Origin: UBA4877 sp002399345
Lineage (GTDB): Bacteria > Bacillota > Thermoanaerobacteria > Thermoanaerobacterales > UBA4877
Assembly: GCA_036752905.1 (NCBI GenBank)
Contig: DAIORT010000001.1
Span: forward strand, 62,001-126,000
Direction of reading: 5' to 3'
DNA length: 64,000 nt
Of this stretch, positions 35,420-43,866 are shown one piece after another. Each line of letters starts with the position of its first letter. Positions within the stretch are counted from its first letter, which is position 1. The notes under the pieces are model-generated. The model saw only the letters and a program-made list of their open reading frames with translations, did not search any database and was not told where the DNA came from. The position numbers and the translations under genes are program-made.

Positions 35420-36856
35420 ATGACCGAACACAATAAATATTCTAATCCGCTTGTTGAAAGATATGCAAGTAACGAAGTAAGCTACATTTTTTCGGATGAT
35501 AACAAATATAGTTTATGGCGCAGGCTTTGGGTTGCATTGGCAGAAGCGGAGCAAGAGCTTGGTTTACATATAACCGATGAACAAATCGATGAAATGAAAG
35601 CACATGTACATGATATCTCTTATAATATAGTATCAAATAAAGAAAAAGAGCTGAAACATGATGTAATGTCGCATATATATGAGTTTGGCGAGAAGGCTCC
35701 TAAAGCGCGTCCTATAATTCATTTAGGTGCTACCAGTGCTTTTGTGGATGACAACACGGATTTGATACAGATGTATGAGGCATTAAAGATTATTAGAGAC
35801 AAAGTCTTAAAATGTATCAAAAATCTTTCTTGTTTTGCTCTTAAATTTAAAGATTTACCTACTTTGGGATATACGCACTTTCAACCAGCCCAGCTTACCA
35901 CTGTCGGTAAAAGGGCATGCATGTGGATACAGGACCTTTTGATGGATCTAGAAGAATTAGATAATCTTATTGGACACTTTATGATAAGAGGTGTAAAGGG
36001 TACAACCGGTACACAGGCAAGTTTTCTGGAACTATTTAAGGGGGACTTTACTAAGGTTTTTGAGTTAGACGAAATTGTCACGAAGAAAATGGGTTTCAAA
36101 AGATCATTTCCTATAACAGGACAGACATATACAAGAAAGTATGATTGGTATATAACGCAGGTATTATGCGGTATATCACAGAGTGCTCATAAGTTTGGGA
36201 ATGATATCAGGCTCCTTCAGCATGAAAACGAACTGGAAGAGCCCTTTGGAAAATCTCAAATAGGTTCATCGGCTATGCCATATAAAAGGAATCCCATGCG
36301 AAGTGAGAGAATGTGTTCTTTAAGCCGGTACGTAATGGTGGAGGTGTCTAATTTTTCTATTACTGCCTCGGCTCAATGGCTGGAAAGAACGCTGGATGAT
36401 TCTGCCGACAGACGTATATCAATACCTGAGATTTTTCTTGCAACCGACGGTATTTTAAATATATATATAAACATCTCAAATAATATTAATGTATATCCTA
36501 AGATAATAGAGAGTAATGTTTCACAAAAATTACCGTATATGGCCATTGAGAATATACTGATGAAATCAGTAGAAAACGGTGGGGACAGACAAAACATCCA
36601 TGAAAGACTGAGAAAGCATTCCATGGATGCACAGATTGCTTATAGAGAAGGAAAAAATTGCGATTTGATTCAAAGTATTATTGACGATCATGCTATCCCT
36701 GTAGATGGAGATGAAATTAAAGCTTTATTGAATCCTGATAAATATACTGGTTTGTCTGCAAAACAGGTAGATAATTTTATAAAAAATTATGTACGGCCTA
36801 AATTAGAAAACTATAATGAGGATTTGAATAATATTAACACAACACTCAATGTTTAG
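35420..36856 (+). CDS. purB: Adenylosuccinate lyase
   Basis: A 478-residue fumarase-superfamily lyase that releases fumarate from SAICAR and adenylosuccinate in purine synthesis. Signature GSSAMPYKRNPMRSERM with catalytic Ser, plus HLGATSAFVDDN and TLGYTHFQPAQ, are intact. GAGGT lies about a dozen bases before ATG. It is placed between an aspartate aminotransferase and asnS, both linked to aspartate use, and no other pur gene is nearby. Confidence 0.95.
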   Translation: MTEHNKYSNPLVERYASNEVSYIFSDDNKYSLWRRLWVALAEAEQELGLHITDEQIDEMKAHVHDISYNIVSNKEKELKHDVMSHIYEFGEKAPKARPIIHLGATSAFVDDNTDLIQMYEALKIIRDKVLKCIKNLSCFALKFKDLPTLGYTHFQPAQLTTVGKRACMWIQDLLMDLEELDNLIGHFMIRGVKGTTGTQASFLELFKGDFTKVFELDEIVTKKMGFKRSFPITGQTYTRKYDWYITQVLCGISQSAHKFGNDIRLLQHENELEEPFGKSQIGSSAMPYKRNPMRSERMCSLSRYVMVEVSNFSITASAQWLERTLDDSADRRISIPEIFLATDGILNIYINISNNINVYPKIIESNVSQKLPYMAIENILMKSVENGGDRQNIHERLRKHSMDAQIAYREGKNCDLIQSIIDDHAIPVDGDEIKALLNPDKYTGLSAKQVDNFIKNYVRPKLENYNEDLNNINTTLNV

Positions 36857-36872
36857 TGAAAAGGAGCGAGGT

Positions 36873-38171
36873 TTGGATATGATTGAATGCATTATTTCGG
36901 ATGTAAACTCACATGAAGGACAAGAGGTATTAATAAAAGGTTGGTTATATAACAAGAGATCAAGTGGGAAAATCCAATTTTTACAATTAAGAGACGGCAG
37001 CGGATTCATCCAGGTTGTGGTTGAAAAATCCGCTATAAAACCTGAGCTCTTTGAGTTGTGTGATCATTTAACCCAGGAGTCTTCCATAATTGTAGTAGGT
37101 AAGGTGCGAAGTGATAAAAGGGCACCGTCCGGATATGAACTTGATTTGATAGACTTAAAATTAGTACAGCAATCGGAGGAGTATCCTATTGCACTGAAGG
37201 AGCACGGTACAGAATTTCTAATGGACAACAGGCATTTATGGATTAGAACGGAAAGGCAAAGTGCAATACTGAGAATCCGCCACGAAATTGTAAAGAGTGC
37301 TATGGAGTTTCTTAATGATAGAGGATTTATAAGAGCTGATTCCCCGACGATAACACCGACGACATGTGAAGGAACGACGGACTTGTTTGAAGTTGATTAC
37401 TTCGGCGACAGTGCTTATTTATCTCAAACAGGGCAGTTGTATGCCGAGGCATGTGCTATGGCACTAGGAAGGGTATATACCTTTGGCCCGGCATTCAGAG
37501 CGGAAAAGTCTAAAACGAGGAGACATTTAACTGAATTTTGGATGTTGGAACCTGAGGTTGCATATCTTGAACATAAGGGGAACTTGGAACTGCAGGAAGA
37601 GCTTATTTCTTATATTGTAAAGAATGTCCTTAATAACAGGGAATTGGAACTTAAATCTATTAAGAGAGATATATCTAAATTAGAATCAATTAAAGCTCCA
37701 TTTGAATATATGAGTTATGATGACGCAATAAAAATATTACAAGAAAATAATTTCGAGATTAAATGGGGTGACGATTTTGGTTCGCCCGAAGAGACATATC
37801 TTGCCAATTTACATGACAAGCCACTGTTTGTTACGGAGTACCCTAAAAAATGTAAGGCATTTTATATGCAGCCTGATCCCGACAATCCGGATGTGGTACT
37901 TTGCGATGATCTGCTTGCTCCGGAGGGATACGGAGAAATAATTGGTGGCAGCGAGAGGATATATGATTATAATCTTTTGGTTAAGAGAATGAAAGAGGAA
38001 AACCTGCCGGCGGAAACGTATAACTGGTATCTGGATTTACGCAGGTATGGTAGTGTGCCACATTCAGGATTCGGGCTTGGCATTGAAAGATCTGTGGCGT
38101 GGATTTGCGGATTGGATCATATAAGAGAAACCATACCGTTCCCAAGGATGCTTTATAGAGTAACCCCATAA
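36873..38171 (+). CDS. asnS: Asparaginyl-tRNA synthetase
   Basis: A class IIb synthetase of about 432 residues: N-terminal OB fold (KGWLYNKRSSGKIQFLQLRD) and catalytic core with motif 2 FGPAFRAEKSKTRRHLTEF and motif 3 GFGLGIERSVAWICG. TTG at 36873 lies six bases after AAGGAG; ATG at 36879 is a close alternative. The reading begins just inside the end of purB. No T-box precedes it, unlike ileS. Confidence 0.94.
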   Translation: MDMIECIISDVNSHEGQEVLIKGWLYNKRSSGKIQFLQLRDGSGFIQVVVEKSAIKPELFELCDHLTQESSIIVVGKVRSDKRAPSGYELDLIDLKLVQQSEEYPIALKEHGTEFLMDNRHLWIRTERQSAILRIRHEIVKSAMEFLNDRGFIRADSPTITPTTCEGTTDLFEVDYFGDSAYLSQTGQLYAEACAMALGRVYTFGPAFRAEKSKTRRHLTEFWMLEPEVAYLEHKGNLELQEELISYIVKNVLNNRELELKSIKRDISKLESIKAPFEYMSYDDAIKILQENNFEIKWGDDFGSPEETYLANLHDKPLFVTEYPKKCKAFYMQPDPDNPDVVLCDDLLAPEGYGEIIGGSERIYDYNLLVKRMKEENLPAETYNWYLDLRRYGSVPHSGFGLGIERSVAWICGLDHIRETIPFPRMLYRVTP

Positions 38172-38262
38172 TCTTTGTGCCATTTTATTATATTAAGCAT
38201 ATTCTATTATTGGGCGATTCGATGTGTTTATATCAAGTAGGTTTTTTCGTTTGGAATATTCT

Positions 38263-39123
38263 ATGGATAGAAAACGTCATAAAAAGGCACTTAACAGAAA
38301 TAATCATGAATTGAATGATGCATTAAACGATTTAAATGAACTGGTAGGTTTGAAAAACGTAAAGCTTCTTATAAAGCAACTGGAAGCCTATATATATTTG
38401 GAACAAATGAGAAAAGAAAAAGGTTTAAAATACGAACCGTTGACGTTACATATGATATTCAAGGGTAATCCTGGAACAGGAAAAACCACTGTGGCCAGGC
38501 TGCTGGGTAGAATACTTAAAGGTATAGGCATATTATCAAAAGGGCATGTGGTAGAGGTTGAACGTGCCGATCTTGTGGGTGAATACATAGGGCACACCGC
38601 ACAAAAAGTCAGGGAAAATGTTAAAAGGGCCTCCGGCGGGATTTTATTTATTGATGAGGCTTATTCGCTGGCGCGAGGTGGCGAAAAAGACTTTGGCAAA
38701 GAGGCAATTGATACGCTTGTAAAGGCGATGGAGGATCATAAGAGTGAGTTTATTTTGATATTAGCCGGATACCGGGATGAAATGGAGTTCTTCTTAAACA
38801 CGAATCCCGGTCTTAAATCACGGTTTTCTTTACAGTTAGATTTCCCTGATTATAATATGGATGAACTCATGCTTATATCTGAAAAAATGACGGCTGCTCG
38901 TGATTATAAATTAACACCTAAAGCAGAAAGAAAGATTTACAGGCTCTTGATTAAAAGTATAAATGATAATAAGTTAAAAGAAGGCAATGCGCGGCTTGTA
39001 AGGAATATTATTGAAAAATCTATAATGAATCAATCACTGAGGGTATATAAAAGGTCTTTGATTGAGAAGAACGATTTAATTTTTATTGAAAAAGAGGATA
39101 TACCTGATAATGTTTTTTATTGA
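38263..39123 (+). CDS. spoVK: Stage V sporulation protein K, AAA ATPase
   Basis: An AAA+ ATPase of the CbbX/SpoVK group needed for spore maturation in Bacillus. Walker A GNPGTGKTT, Walker B ILFIDEAYSL and sensor regions (LAGYRDEM, NPGLKSRF) are present. The start is not well defined: ATG at 38263 and TTG at 38251 lack a strong ribosome site, and GTG at 38224 would give 299 residues. It is followed by ynbB, similar to the spoVK-ynbB area in Bacillus. Confidence 0.9.
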   Translation: MDRKRHKKALNRNNHELNDALNDLNELVGLKNVKLLIKQLEAYIYLEQMRKEKGLKYEPLTLHMIFKGNPGTGKTTVARLLGRILKGIGILSKGHVVEVERADLVGEYIGHTAQKVRENVKRASGGILFIDEAYSLARGGEKDFGKEAIDTLVKAMEDHKSEFILILAGYRDEMEFFLNTNPGLKSRFSLQLDFPDYNMDELMLISEKMTAARDYKLTPKAERKIYRLLIKSINDNKLKEGNARLVRNIIEKSIMNQSLRVYKRSLIEKNDLIFIEKEDIPDNVFY

Positions 39124-39168
39124 TGATGATAATTGGATAAGGGATATATTAAAAGTAAGGAGCAGATT

Positions 39169-40452
39169 ATGCGGAAAATACCTGATAATATAAGTGAGTT
39201 TGACATTGACAGCAAACTGTTACAAATTGCTGAAGATACCCTTGATGATATTGTCGATATAAATAAGTCGGTAGATAAAGTGGCATTTTTCAATCAAGGC
39301 AAGGTTATAAAGGCAATGCAGAAAGCCAGGCCATCATATAACCAGTTTATAATTGCTACCGGTTACGGTTATGGCGATATAAGCAGGGATGTAGTTGATA
39401 ATGTTTATGCCGACGTTTTTAATACTGGAGATGCGATAGTACGGCCGCATTTTGCATCCGGCACCCATGTTTTAAGCACTGTTCTGTTTGGCCTGCTGCG
39501 GCCGGGGGATGAATTAATTTATGCTACCGGCGAGCCATATGACACCATGAGGACCATTATACATGGAAGAGTAGGAGAGGGTAGCCTGGATGAATACGGG
39601 ATAGGCTATAAAGAAGTGCCGTTAAATAAAGACGGGTCTATAAATATAGAGGGCTTGATAGAGAGTATTGACAGTAATACAAAGGTTATAATGTTTCAGA
39701 GGTCAAGAGGTTATTCGTGGCGGCCGTCTATTTCTGTGGAATCACTTGAATCGGCTATAGCTGCCGTTAAAGAGCACAACAAGGATATTGTTTGCTCCAT
39801 TGATAACTGCTATGGTGAATTTGTTGAGGAAAAAGAACCTTCCGATGTTGGAGCGGATATTGTAGCCGGTTCACTGATTAAAAACCCGGGTGCGGGCCTT
39901 GCAATAAGCGGTGGTTATATTGCAGGAAGAAAAGATTTGATTGAAAAGATTTCATATAGAATGACGGCTCCGGGGCTGGGGAAAGATATGGGGACAAACT
40001 TCGGTCTTTCACGTGATATACTTGAAGGGCTTTTTCTTGCACCTCATGTTGTTGGCCAGGCCGTCAAGGGAGCAATATTTGTATCGCACTTATTTGAAAA
40101 ATTGGGTTTTGAAGTCAGCCCTGCTTTTGATGCAAAAAGAACGGATATTGTACAAGCAGTGAAATTACAGGATCCCAAAAAGCTGGTATCGTTTTGCCAG
40201 GGGATTCAAAAGGCTAATCCCATCGACAGCTTTGTTAAGCCTGAACCATGGGACATGCCGGGTTATGATGATAAAGTAATCATGAGCTCCGGCGGATTTG
40301 TTGACGGTTCTTCCATTGAATTAAGTGCGGATGCACCCCTGCGTGATCCATATATACTCTATGTACAGGGTGGATTAACATTTGAGCATGCTATTATCGG
40401 TTCACTTATGGCTGTGCAAAATATGATCAATGAAGATTTAATAAAGCTATAA
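39169..40452 (+). CDS. ynbB: YnbB: PLP enzyme of the aluminium-resistance / methionine gamma-lyase-like family
   Basis: A 427-residue PLP-dependent fold-type I protein. The signature regions RPHFASGTHVL, YDTMRTIIHGR, QRSRGYSWRPS, SIDNCYGEF and the PLP Lys in GSLIKNPGAGLA are clear. The family was named for aluminium resistance and is related to cystathionine gamma-lyase, but its true reaction is not settled. ATG at 39169 has AAGGAG six bases upstream. It ends seven bases from the convergent lexA gene with no visible terminator. Confidence 0.9.
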   Translation: MRKIPDNISEFDIDSKLLQIAEDTLDDIVDINKSVDKVAFFNQGKVIKAMQKARPSYNQFIIATGYGYGDISRDVVDNVYADVFNTGDAIVRPHFASGTHVLSTVLFGLLRPGDELIYATGEPYDTMRTIIHGRVGEGSLDEYGIGYKEVPLNKDGSINIEGLIESIDSNTKVIMFQRSRGYSWRPSISVESLESAIAAVKEHNKDIVCSIDNCYGEFVEEKEPSDVGADIVAGSLIKNPGAGLAISGGYIAGRKDLIEKISYRMTAPGLGKDMGTNFGLSRDILEGLFLAPHVVGQAVKGAIFVSHLFEKLGFEVSPAFDAKRTDIVQAVKLQDPKKLVSFCQGIQKANPIDSFVKPEPWDMPGYDDKVIMSSGGFVDGSSIELSADAPLRDPYILYVQGGLTFEHAIIGSLMAVQNMINEDLIKL

Positions 40453-40459
40453 TTATAAA

Positions 40460-41113
40460 TTAAATTCTTCTTATAACACTTATAACCTTGCCTAATACCT
40501 TAACATCATTTTCATCTTTGAAAATCAGTGCATCCAGAAAAGGATTTTCAGGTTGAAGCTTGATAAATCCTTTTTCCTTATAATATCTTTTTACTGTGGC
40601 ACTATCTTCAATAAGTGCCACTATTATTTCTCCATTAAAAGCAAAAGCCTGTTCACGTACTATTACGTAATCACCGTCCAGGATGCCTGTATTTATCATA
40701 CTGTCACCACGTACTTTTAGCATAAAGTATTTTTCATCCTTGGAATCGCCCTGTATAAAATCCAGTGGCAGAGGGAAATAGTCCTCAATATTTTCAGCAT
40801 CATCTATAGAATTTTCAGCAGAGATTTTACTTATAACGGGAACCTCGGTTATCTCTCTGCTTACAAAAGAAATCTTTCTATCAATGACCTCGATGGCACG
40901 CGGCTTTGACCTGTCCCTTTTTATGTAACCTTTCTTTTCCAATGTTTTAAAATGCTCATATACCGTTGCTGTGGATTTAAAACCTAGAGCATTACAAACC
41001 TCACGAACGGAAGGTGGATATCCTTTTATTTGCATAGACTCTTTTATAAAATTTAGTATTTTTTCTTGTGATTCACTAAGCTCCTTGCTTGCCTTACTTA
41101 CTCTTTTTGCCAT
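40460..41113 (-). CDS. lexA: LexA-type SOS repressor with altered cleavage site
   Basis: A 217-residue LexA with a winged helix-turn-helix (GYPPSVREVCNALGFKSTAT, residues 31-50) and a C-terminal S24 peptidase domain. Catalytic Ser138 (GDSM) and Lys175 (ATVKRYY) are present with the usual 37-residue spacing. The scissile Ala-Gly, however, aligns with Ala99-Glu100 (SKISAENS; codons GCT GAA). ATG at 41113 has GGAGG upstream. It would repress DNA damage genes; whether it self-cleaves is doubtful. Confidence 0.92.
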   Translation of the reverse strand: MAKRVSKASKELSESQEKILNFIKESMQIKGYPPSVREVCNALGFKSTATVYEHFKTLEKKGYIKRDRSKPRAIEVIDRKISFVSREITEVPVISKISAENSIDDAENIEDYFPLPLDFIQGDSKDEKYFMLKVRGDSMINTGILDGDYVIVREQAFAFNGEIIVALIEDSATVKRYYKEKGFIKLQPENPFLDALIFKDENDVKVLGKVISVIRRI

Positions 41114-41136
41114 TAAACAATTACCTCCCGCAATAG

Positions 41137-41165
41137 AGAATATCATAAACTATATAATATGTAAA
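41137..41165 (-). promoter_or_regulatory. Possible sigma-A promoter of lexA
   Basis: On the - strand TTTACA and TATTCT are 17 bases apart, about 25 bases before the lexA start. An AAAC-N4-TTTT sequence beside the -35 box is only a weak match to the Firmicute SOS box. Confidence 0.45.
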
Positions 41166-41178
41166 ACTTTGTTTGGGT

Positions 41179-42138
41179 TTATATATCGGAAAGCGGATTT
41201 TTATTTACGGCCTTGCGCAGTATATCTTCATCTACATGTGTGTAGATCTGAGTAGTCGCAACACTGCTGTGCCCGAGGATGCTTTGTAATGTACGTATAT
41301 CAACCTTACCGTACTTATACATCAGTGTGGCGGCTGTATGCCTTAATTTATGCGTTGAGTACTTATTGGTGTCAAGTCCGGCTGCCTTTATATATTTTTT
41401 AACAATGTATTGAATGGTTTTTGGAGATATTCTTTTTTTACGTTTACTTAAAAACAAGGCATCTCTATCAATTATATCATCGGTAGGCCGGACAGCAAGG
41501 TAATTTTTAACAGCAACAATACAAGCTTTATTTAAATACACCGTACGTTCTTTATTGCCTTTACCGGTTACGCGTAATGTATCTTTTTTGATACTGCTTA
41601 TGTCTATGTTGACAAGTTCGGAGAGTCTCAGTCCGGTATTTAGAAATAGAGTAATTATTGCGTAGTCTCTTTCAAAAAATTGTCCGCTTATTGAGCCTAA
41701 TAATTTTTTACTTTCATCAAGGTCAAGATAAACCGGGTTACGCTGGCCGATTTTGGGAGACTCCAGCTCGATAGCGGGATTGTAATCAATTACTTTTATT
41801 TTGTTGCATATAAAATTAAAAAATGATTTTAAACAAGCAACTTTTCTTGCACGCGCATTACTGCCGTTATGTCTTTTGTTAGATACATATGATAAGAAGC
41901 TATAGAGATCGTTTAAATTGATTTGCTTAATAAAATCTATATCTATATCATTAATAGGTATCTCGTTAAACTCAGTTTCTTTTATATCATATTTCTGCTT
42001 CTTAAGGAATTTAAAAAACAGCTCAAGATCATAACTATAAGCTTTAACAGTATTATAAGATTTTCCTTTTATAGTCAACATATAATTAAAGTAATTTGAT
42101 GCGACCGGTGGGAACTTATTAAATTCATCAATATCCAT
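41179..42138 (-). CDS. Xer-type tyrosine recombinase
   Basis: A 319-residue integrase-family protein with an N-terminal SAM-like core-binding domain (residues 13-110) and a catalytic domain holding R171, K193, H263, R266, H290 and Y299 (GLRLSEL, TGKGNKER, HKLRHTAA, LGHSS, IYTHV). Length and form fit XerC/XerD chromosome-dimer resolvases rather than phage integrases. ATG follows GGAGG. It is upstream of lexA on the same strand with a 65-base gap. A perfect palindrome abuts its ribosome site. Confidence 0.9.
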   Translation of the reverse strand: MDIDEFNKFPPVASNYFNYMLTIKGKSYNTVKAYSYDLELFFKFLKKQKYDIKETEFNEIPINDIDIDFIKQINLNDLYSFLSYVSNKRHNGSNARARKVACLKSFFNFICNKIKVIDYNPAIELESPKIGQRNPVYLDLDESKKLLGSISGQFFERDYAIITLFLNTGLRLSELVNIDISSIKKDTLRVTGKGNKERTVYLNKACIVAVKNYLAVRPTDDIIDRDALFLSKRKKRISPKTIQYIVKKYIKAAGLDTNKYSTHKLRHTAATLMYKYGKVDIRTLQSILGHSSVATTQIYTHVDEDILRKAVNKNPLSDI

Positions 42139-42152
42139 TAATTCCTGCCTCC

Positions 42153-42182
42153 AATTATACGAAATATTTATTTCGTATAATT
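42153..42182. repeat. Perfect 30-bp palindrome upstream of the recombinase gene
   Basis: Arms AATTATACGAAATA and TATTTCGTATAATT (14 bases each) flank TT at the centre. It ends one base from the ribosome site of the Xer-type gene. It could be an operator, a recombinase-binding site or an mRNA hairpin. Confidence 0.85.
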
Positions 42183-42227
42183 ACTTCTACGTAAAAGGGA
42201 AAAGATCCTTCTTTATATAAGAAATAT

Positions 42228-42253
42228 AAGAAAATCCATAAGTACTTATGGAT
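42228..42253 (-). terminator. Terminator of the peptidoglycan-binding gene
   Basis: ATCCATAA and TTATGGAT pair around GTAC; on the - strand TTTTCTTAT follows. The stem overlaps the stop codon of the gene. Confidence 0.6.
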
Positions 42254-42476
42254 AAAGCTGAAAGATCATATTAAAGGTATCAGATCCTGCAATTCCATCT
42301 GCGACCAGCCCGTTGTTTCTTTGAAATTCAATTACGGCATTCATTGTTCTGCTTCCATAGATTCCGTCAATGGCTCCCGGATTATATCCTAAGCTTTGAA
42401 GTATAAGCTGCAAATCGCTAACATCCTGGCCCATGCTTCCCATTCTTAGTAACCTTGTTCCCAATTGGTTATCCAT
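42246..42476 (-). CDS. Single-domain peptidoglycan-binding protein
   Basis: A 76-residue protein made almost only of one PG_binding_1 domain (LRMGSMGQDVSDLQLILQ, then AIDGIYGSRTMNAVIEFQ and DGIAGSDTF). There is no signal peptide and no catalytic domain, so it is either cytoplasmic, exported by an unknown route or delivered into the spore by lysis of the mother cell. AAAGGTGATA precedes ATG. It lies between hfq and the recombinase, with terminators on both sides. Confidence 0.85.
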   Translation of the reverse strand: MDNQLGTRLLRMGSMGQDVSDLQLILQSLGYNPGAIDGIYGSRTMNAVIEFQRNNGLVADGIAGSDTFNMIFQLYP

Positions 42477-42534
42477 ATATTATCACCTTTGCTTTTCTTA
42501 TAACATTATATTAAACTTTTATGATAAATGTTAT

Positions 42535-42571
42535 AAATAAAAAAGACAAAACACAATAAAAAAGTGTTTTG
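42535..42571 (-). terminator. Terminator after hfq
   Basis: CAAAACAC and GTGTTTTG pair around a nine-base AT loop; on the - strand TCTTTTTT follows. It ends the mutS-mutL-miaA-hfq unit. Confidence 0.85.
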
Positions 42572-42600
42572 CCCATTAATTAATGATTATTATTTTATTT

Positions 42601-42858
42601 TTATTCTTGTTCTTCTCTTTCTTTATCATTACCGAATATGATTGCCTTTACCGGAGAAATGGTCGAGATTGCATGTTTATATATCAGCTGCTGTTGCTTG
42701 CTTTCATTTTCCAAGACCACAGTAAAATTATCAAAGCCTCTAACTACACCTCTGAGCTGAAAACCATTTACCAGATAGATGGTTACCGCAATATGTTCTT
42801 TTCTAATCTGATTTAAAAAAATGTCTTGCAATTTAATGGTGTTTTTTGAACTATTCAT
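42601..42858 (-). CDS. hfq: RNA chaperone Hfq
   Basis: An 85-residue Sm-like protein that forms hexameric rings and binds small RNAs and mRNAs. The Sm1 motif (QDIFLNQIRKEHIAVTIYLVNGFQLRG) and Sm2 motif (YKHAISTISP) are intact; the C-terminal tail is short, as in Firmicutes. AAGGGGG precedes ATG. It follows miaA, the almost universal miaA-hfq pair. Confidence 0.96.
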   Translation of the reverse strand: MNSSKNTIKLQDIFLNQIRKEHIAVTIYLVNGFQLRGVVRGFDNFTVVLENESKQQQLIYKHAISTISPVKAIIFGNDKEREEQE

Positions 42859-42917
42859 AGTGAAAATATCCCCCTTATGATAAAGATAAAACTATATACT
42901 CCTTTTATATTCGATTA

Positions 42918-43853
42918 TTATTTGCATATTCCTGCTAACTTCTCAATAATATTTTTTACTATTTCATCCTTGTCAAAATTATCTATATTTATCCATTCTA
43001 TCCGTTTATCTTTTTTAAACCAGGTTAGTTGTCTTTTAGCATAATGCCTTGTATTTTTTTTGATGCTTTGTATAGACTCCTCTAAACTTGTACGGCCTTT
43101 TAAATAACTGATTATTTCTTTATATCCGATGGCTTGCATTGAGTTTAAATGTTCGTCATACCCTAAAGACAGTAACATCTTTACCTCTTTAATGAGTCCG
43201 TTTTGTATCATGACATCCACACGTTTTTCTATTCTTTTATATAATTTGTCCCTTGACATATTTAATACAAAGTAAAATAAATTATATTTATCATTTGGTA
43301 CATTACCGGATTTTTCTTTATAAACAGATATTGGATGACCTGTTATGTGGTATACTTCTAATGCCCTAACAATTCTTTTTTTATCATTTTTATCGATTTT
43401 GTCTGCAGTTATCGGGTCAATATTTAATAAGACATTGTATAAAAAGGTTAAATCTTTTTTATTTACTATTTCATCTAGATGTTTTCTAAACTTGTAATCC
43501 GGGCCTACGGAGAAGTCGAGGTTATTAATTACCGAGTTTATATACAAACCGGTACCGCCAACCATTATGGGAAGTTTACTTTTATTATATACTTCTCCTA
43601 TAACTTTAGCGGCATCCTGACGATAAAGTGCAACACTATATTCTTCATCCGGATATTTTATATCTATAAAATGGTGTTTTACAGCAGCCATCATGTCTTT
43701 AGGGGGTTTGTTTGTTCCTATATCCATTAATTTATATATTTGCATTGAATCGGCCGATATGATTTCACCATTAATTCTTTTTGCCAATTCGGCCGCTACG
43801 TCACTTTTTCCTACGGCAGTGGGGCCGGCTATTATAATAAGCGGCAATGCCAA
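42918..43853 (-). CDS. miaA: tRNA dimethylallyltransferase MiaA
   Basis: MiaA adds a dimethylallyl group to A37 of tRNAs that read U-starting codons. The P-loop GPTAVGKS, DSMQIYKLMDIGTNKP and VGGTGLYI motifs are present in 311 residues. TTG at 43853, eight bases after AAGGAAG, gives the usual start of the family; GTG at 43862 and ATG at 43892 are alternatives, the latter overlapping mutL. MiaB, which completes the ms2i6A modification, is encoded upstream in the same strand block. Confidence 0.94.
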   Translation of the reverse strand: MALPLIIIAGPTAVGKSDVAAELAKRINGEIISADSMQIYKLMDIGTNKPPKDMMAAVKHHFIDIKYPDEEYSVALYRQDAAKVIGEVYNKSKLPIMVGGTGLYINSVINNLDFSVGPDYKFRKHLDEIVNKKDLTFLYNVLLNIDPITADKIDKNDKKRIVRALEVYHITGHPISVYKEKSGNVPNDKYNLFYFVLNMSRDKLYKRIEKRVDVMIQNGLIKEVKMLLSLGYDEHLNSMQAIGYKEIISYLKGRTSLEESIQSIKKNTRHYAKRQLTWFKKDKRIEWINIDNFDKDEIVKNIIEKLAGICK

Positions 43854-43866
43854 TTTAATCACTTCC

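Noticed and set aside
41160..41178. SOS box upstream of lexA (AAAC-N4-TTTT)
   Set aside because: Only a partial match to the Firmicute CGAAC-N4-GTTCG operator and common in AT-rich DNA; not listed as a feature.
41179..42138. Integrase of a mobile element
   Set aside because: No attachment repeats, cargo or phage genes nearby; length and core context fit a housekeeping Xer protein.
42153..42182. Reading the palindrome as a loxP- or dif-like site
   Set aside because: It shares TATACGAA with loxP arms, but orientation and centre length differ, and it does not resemble Bacillus dif. A recombination site is not supported.
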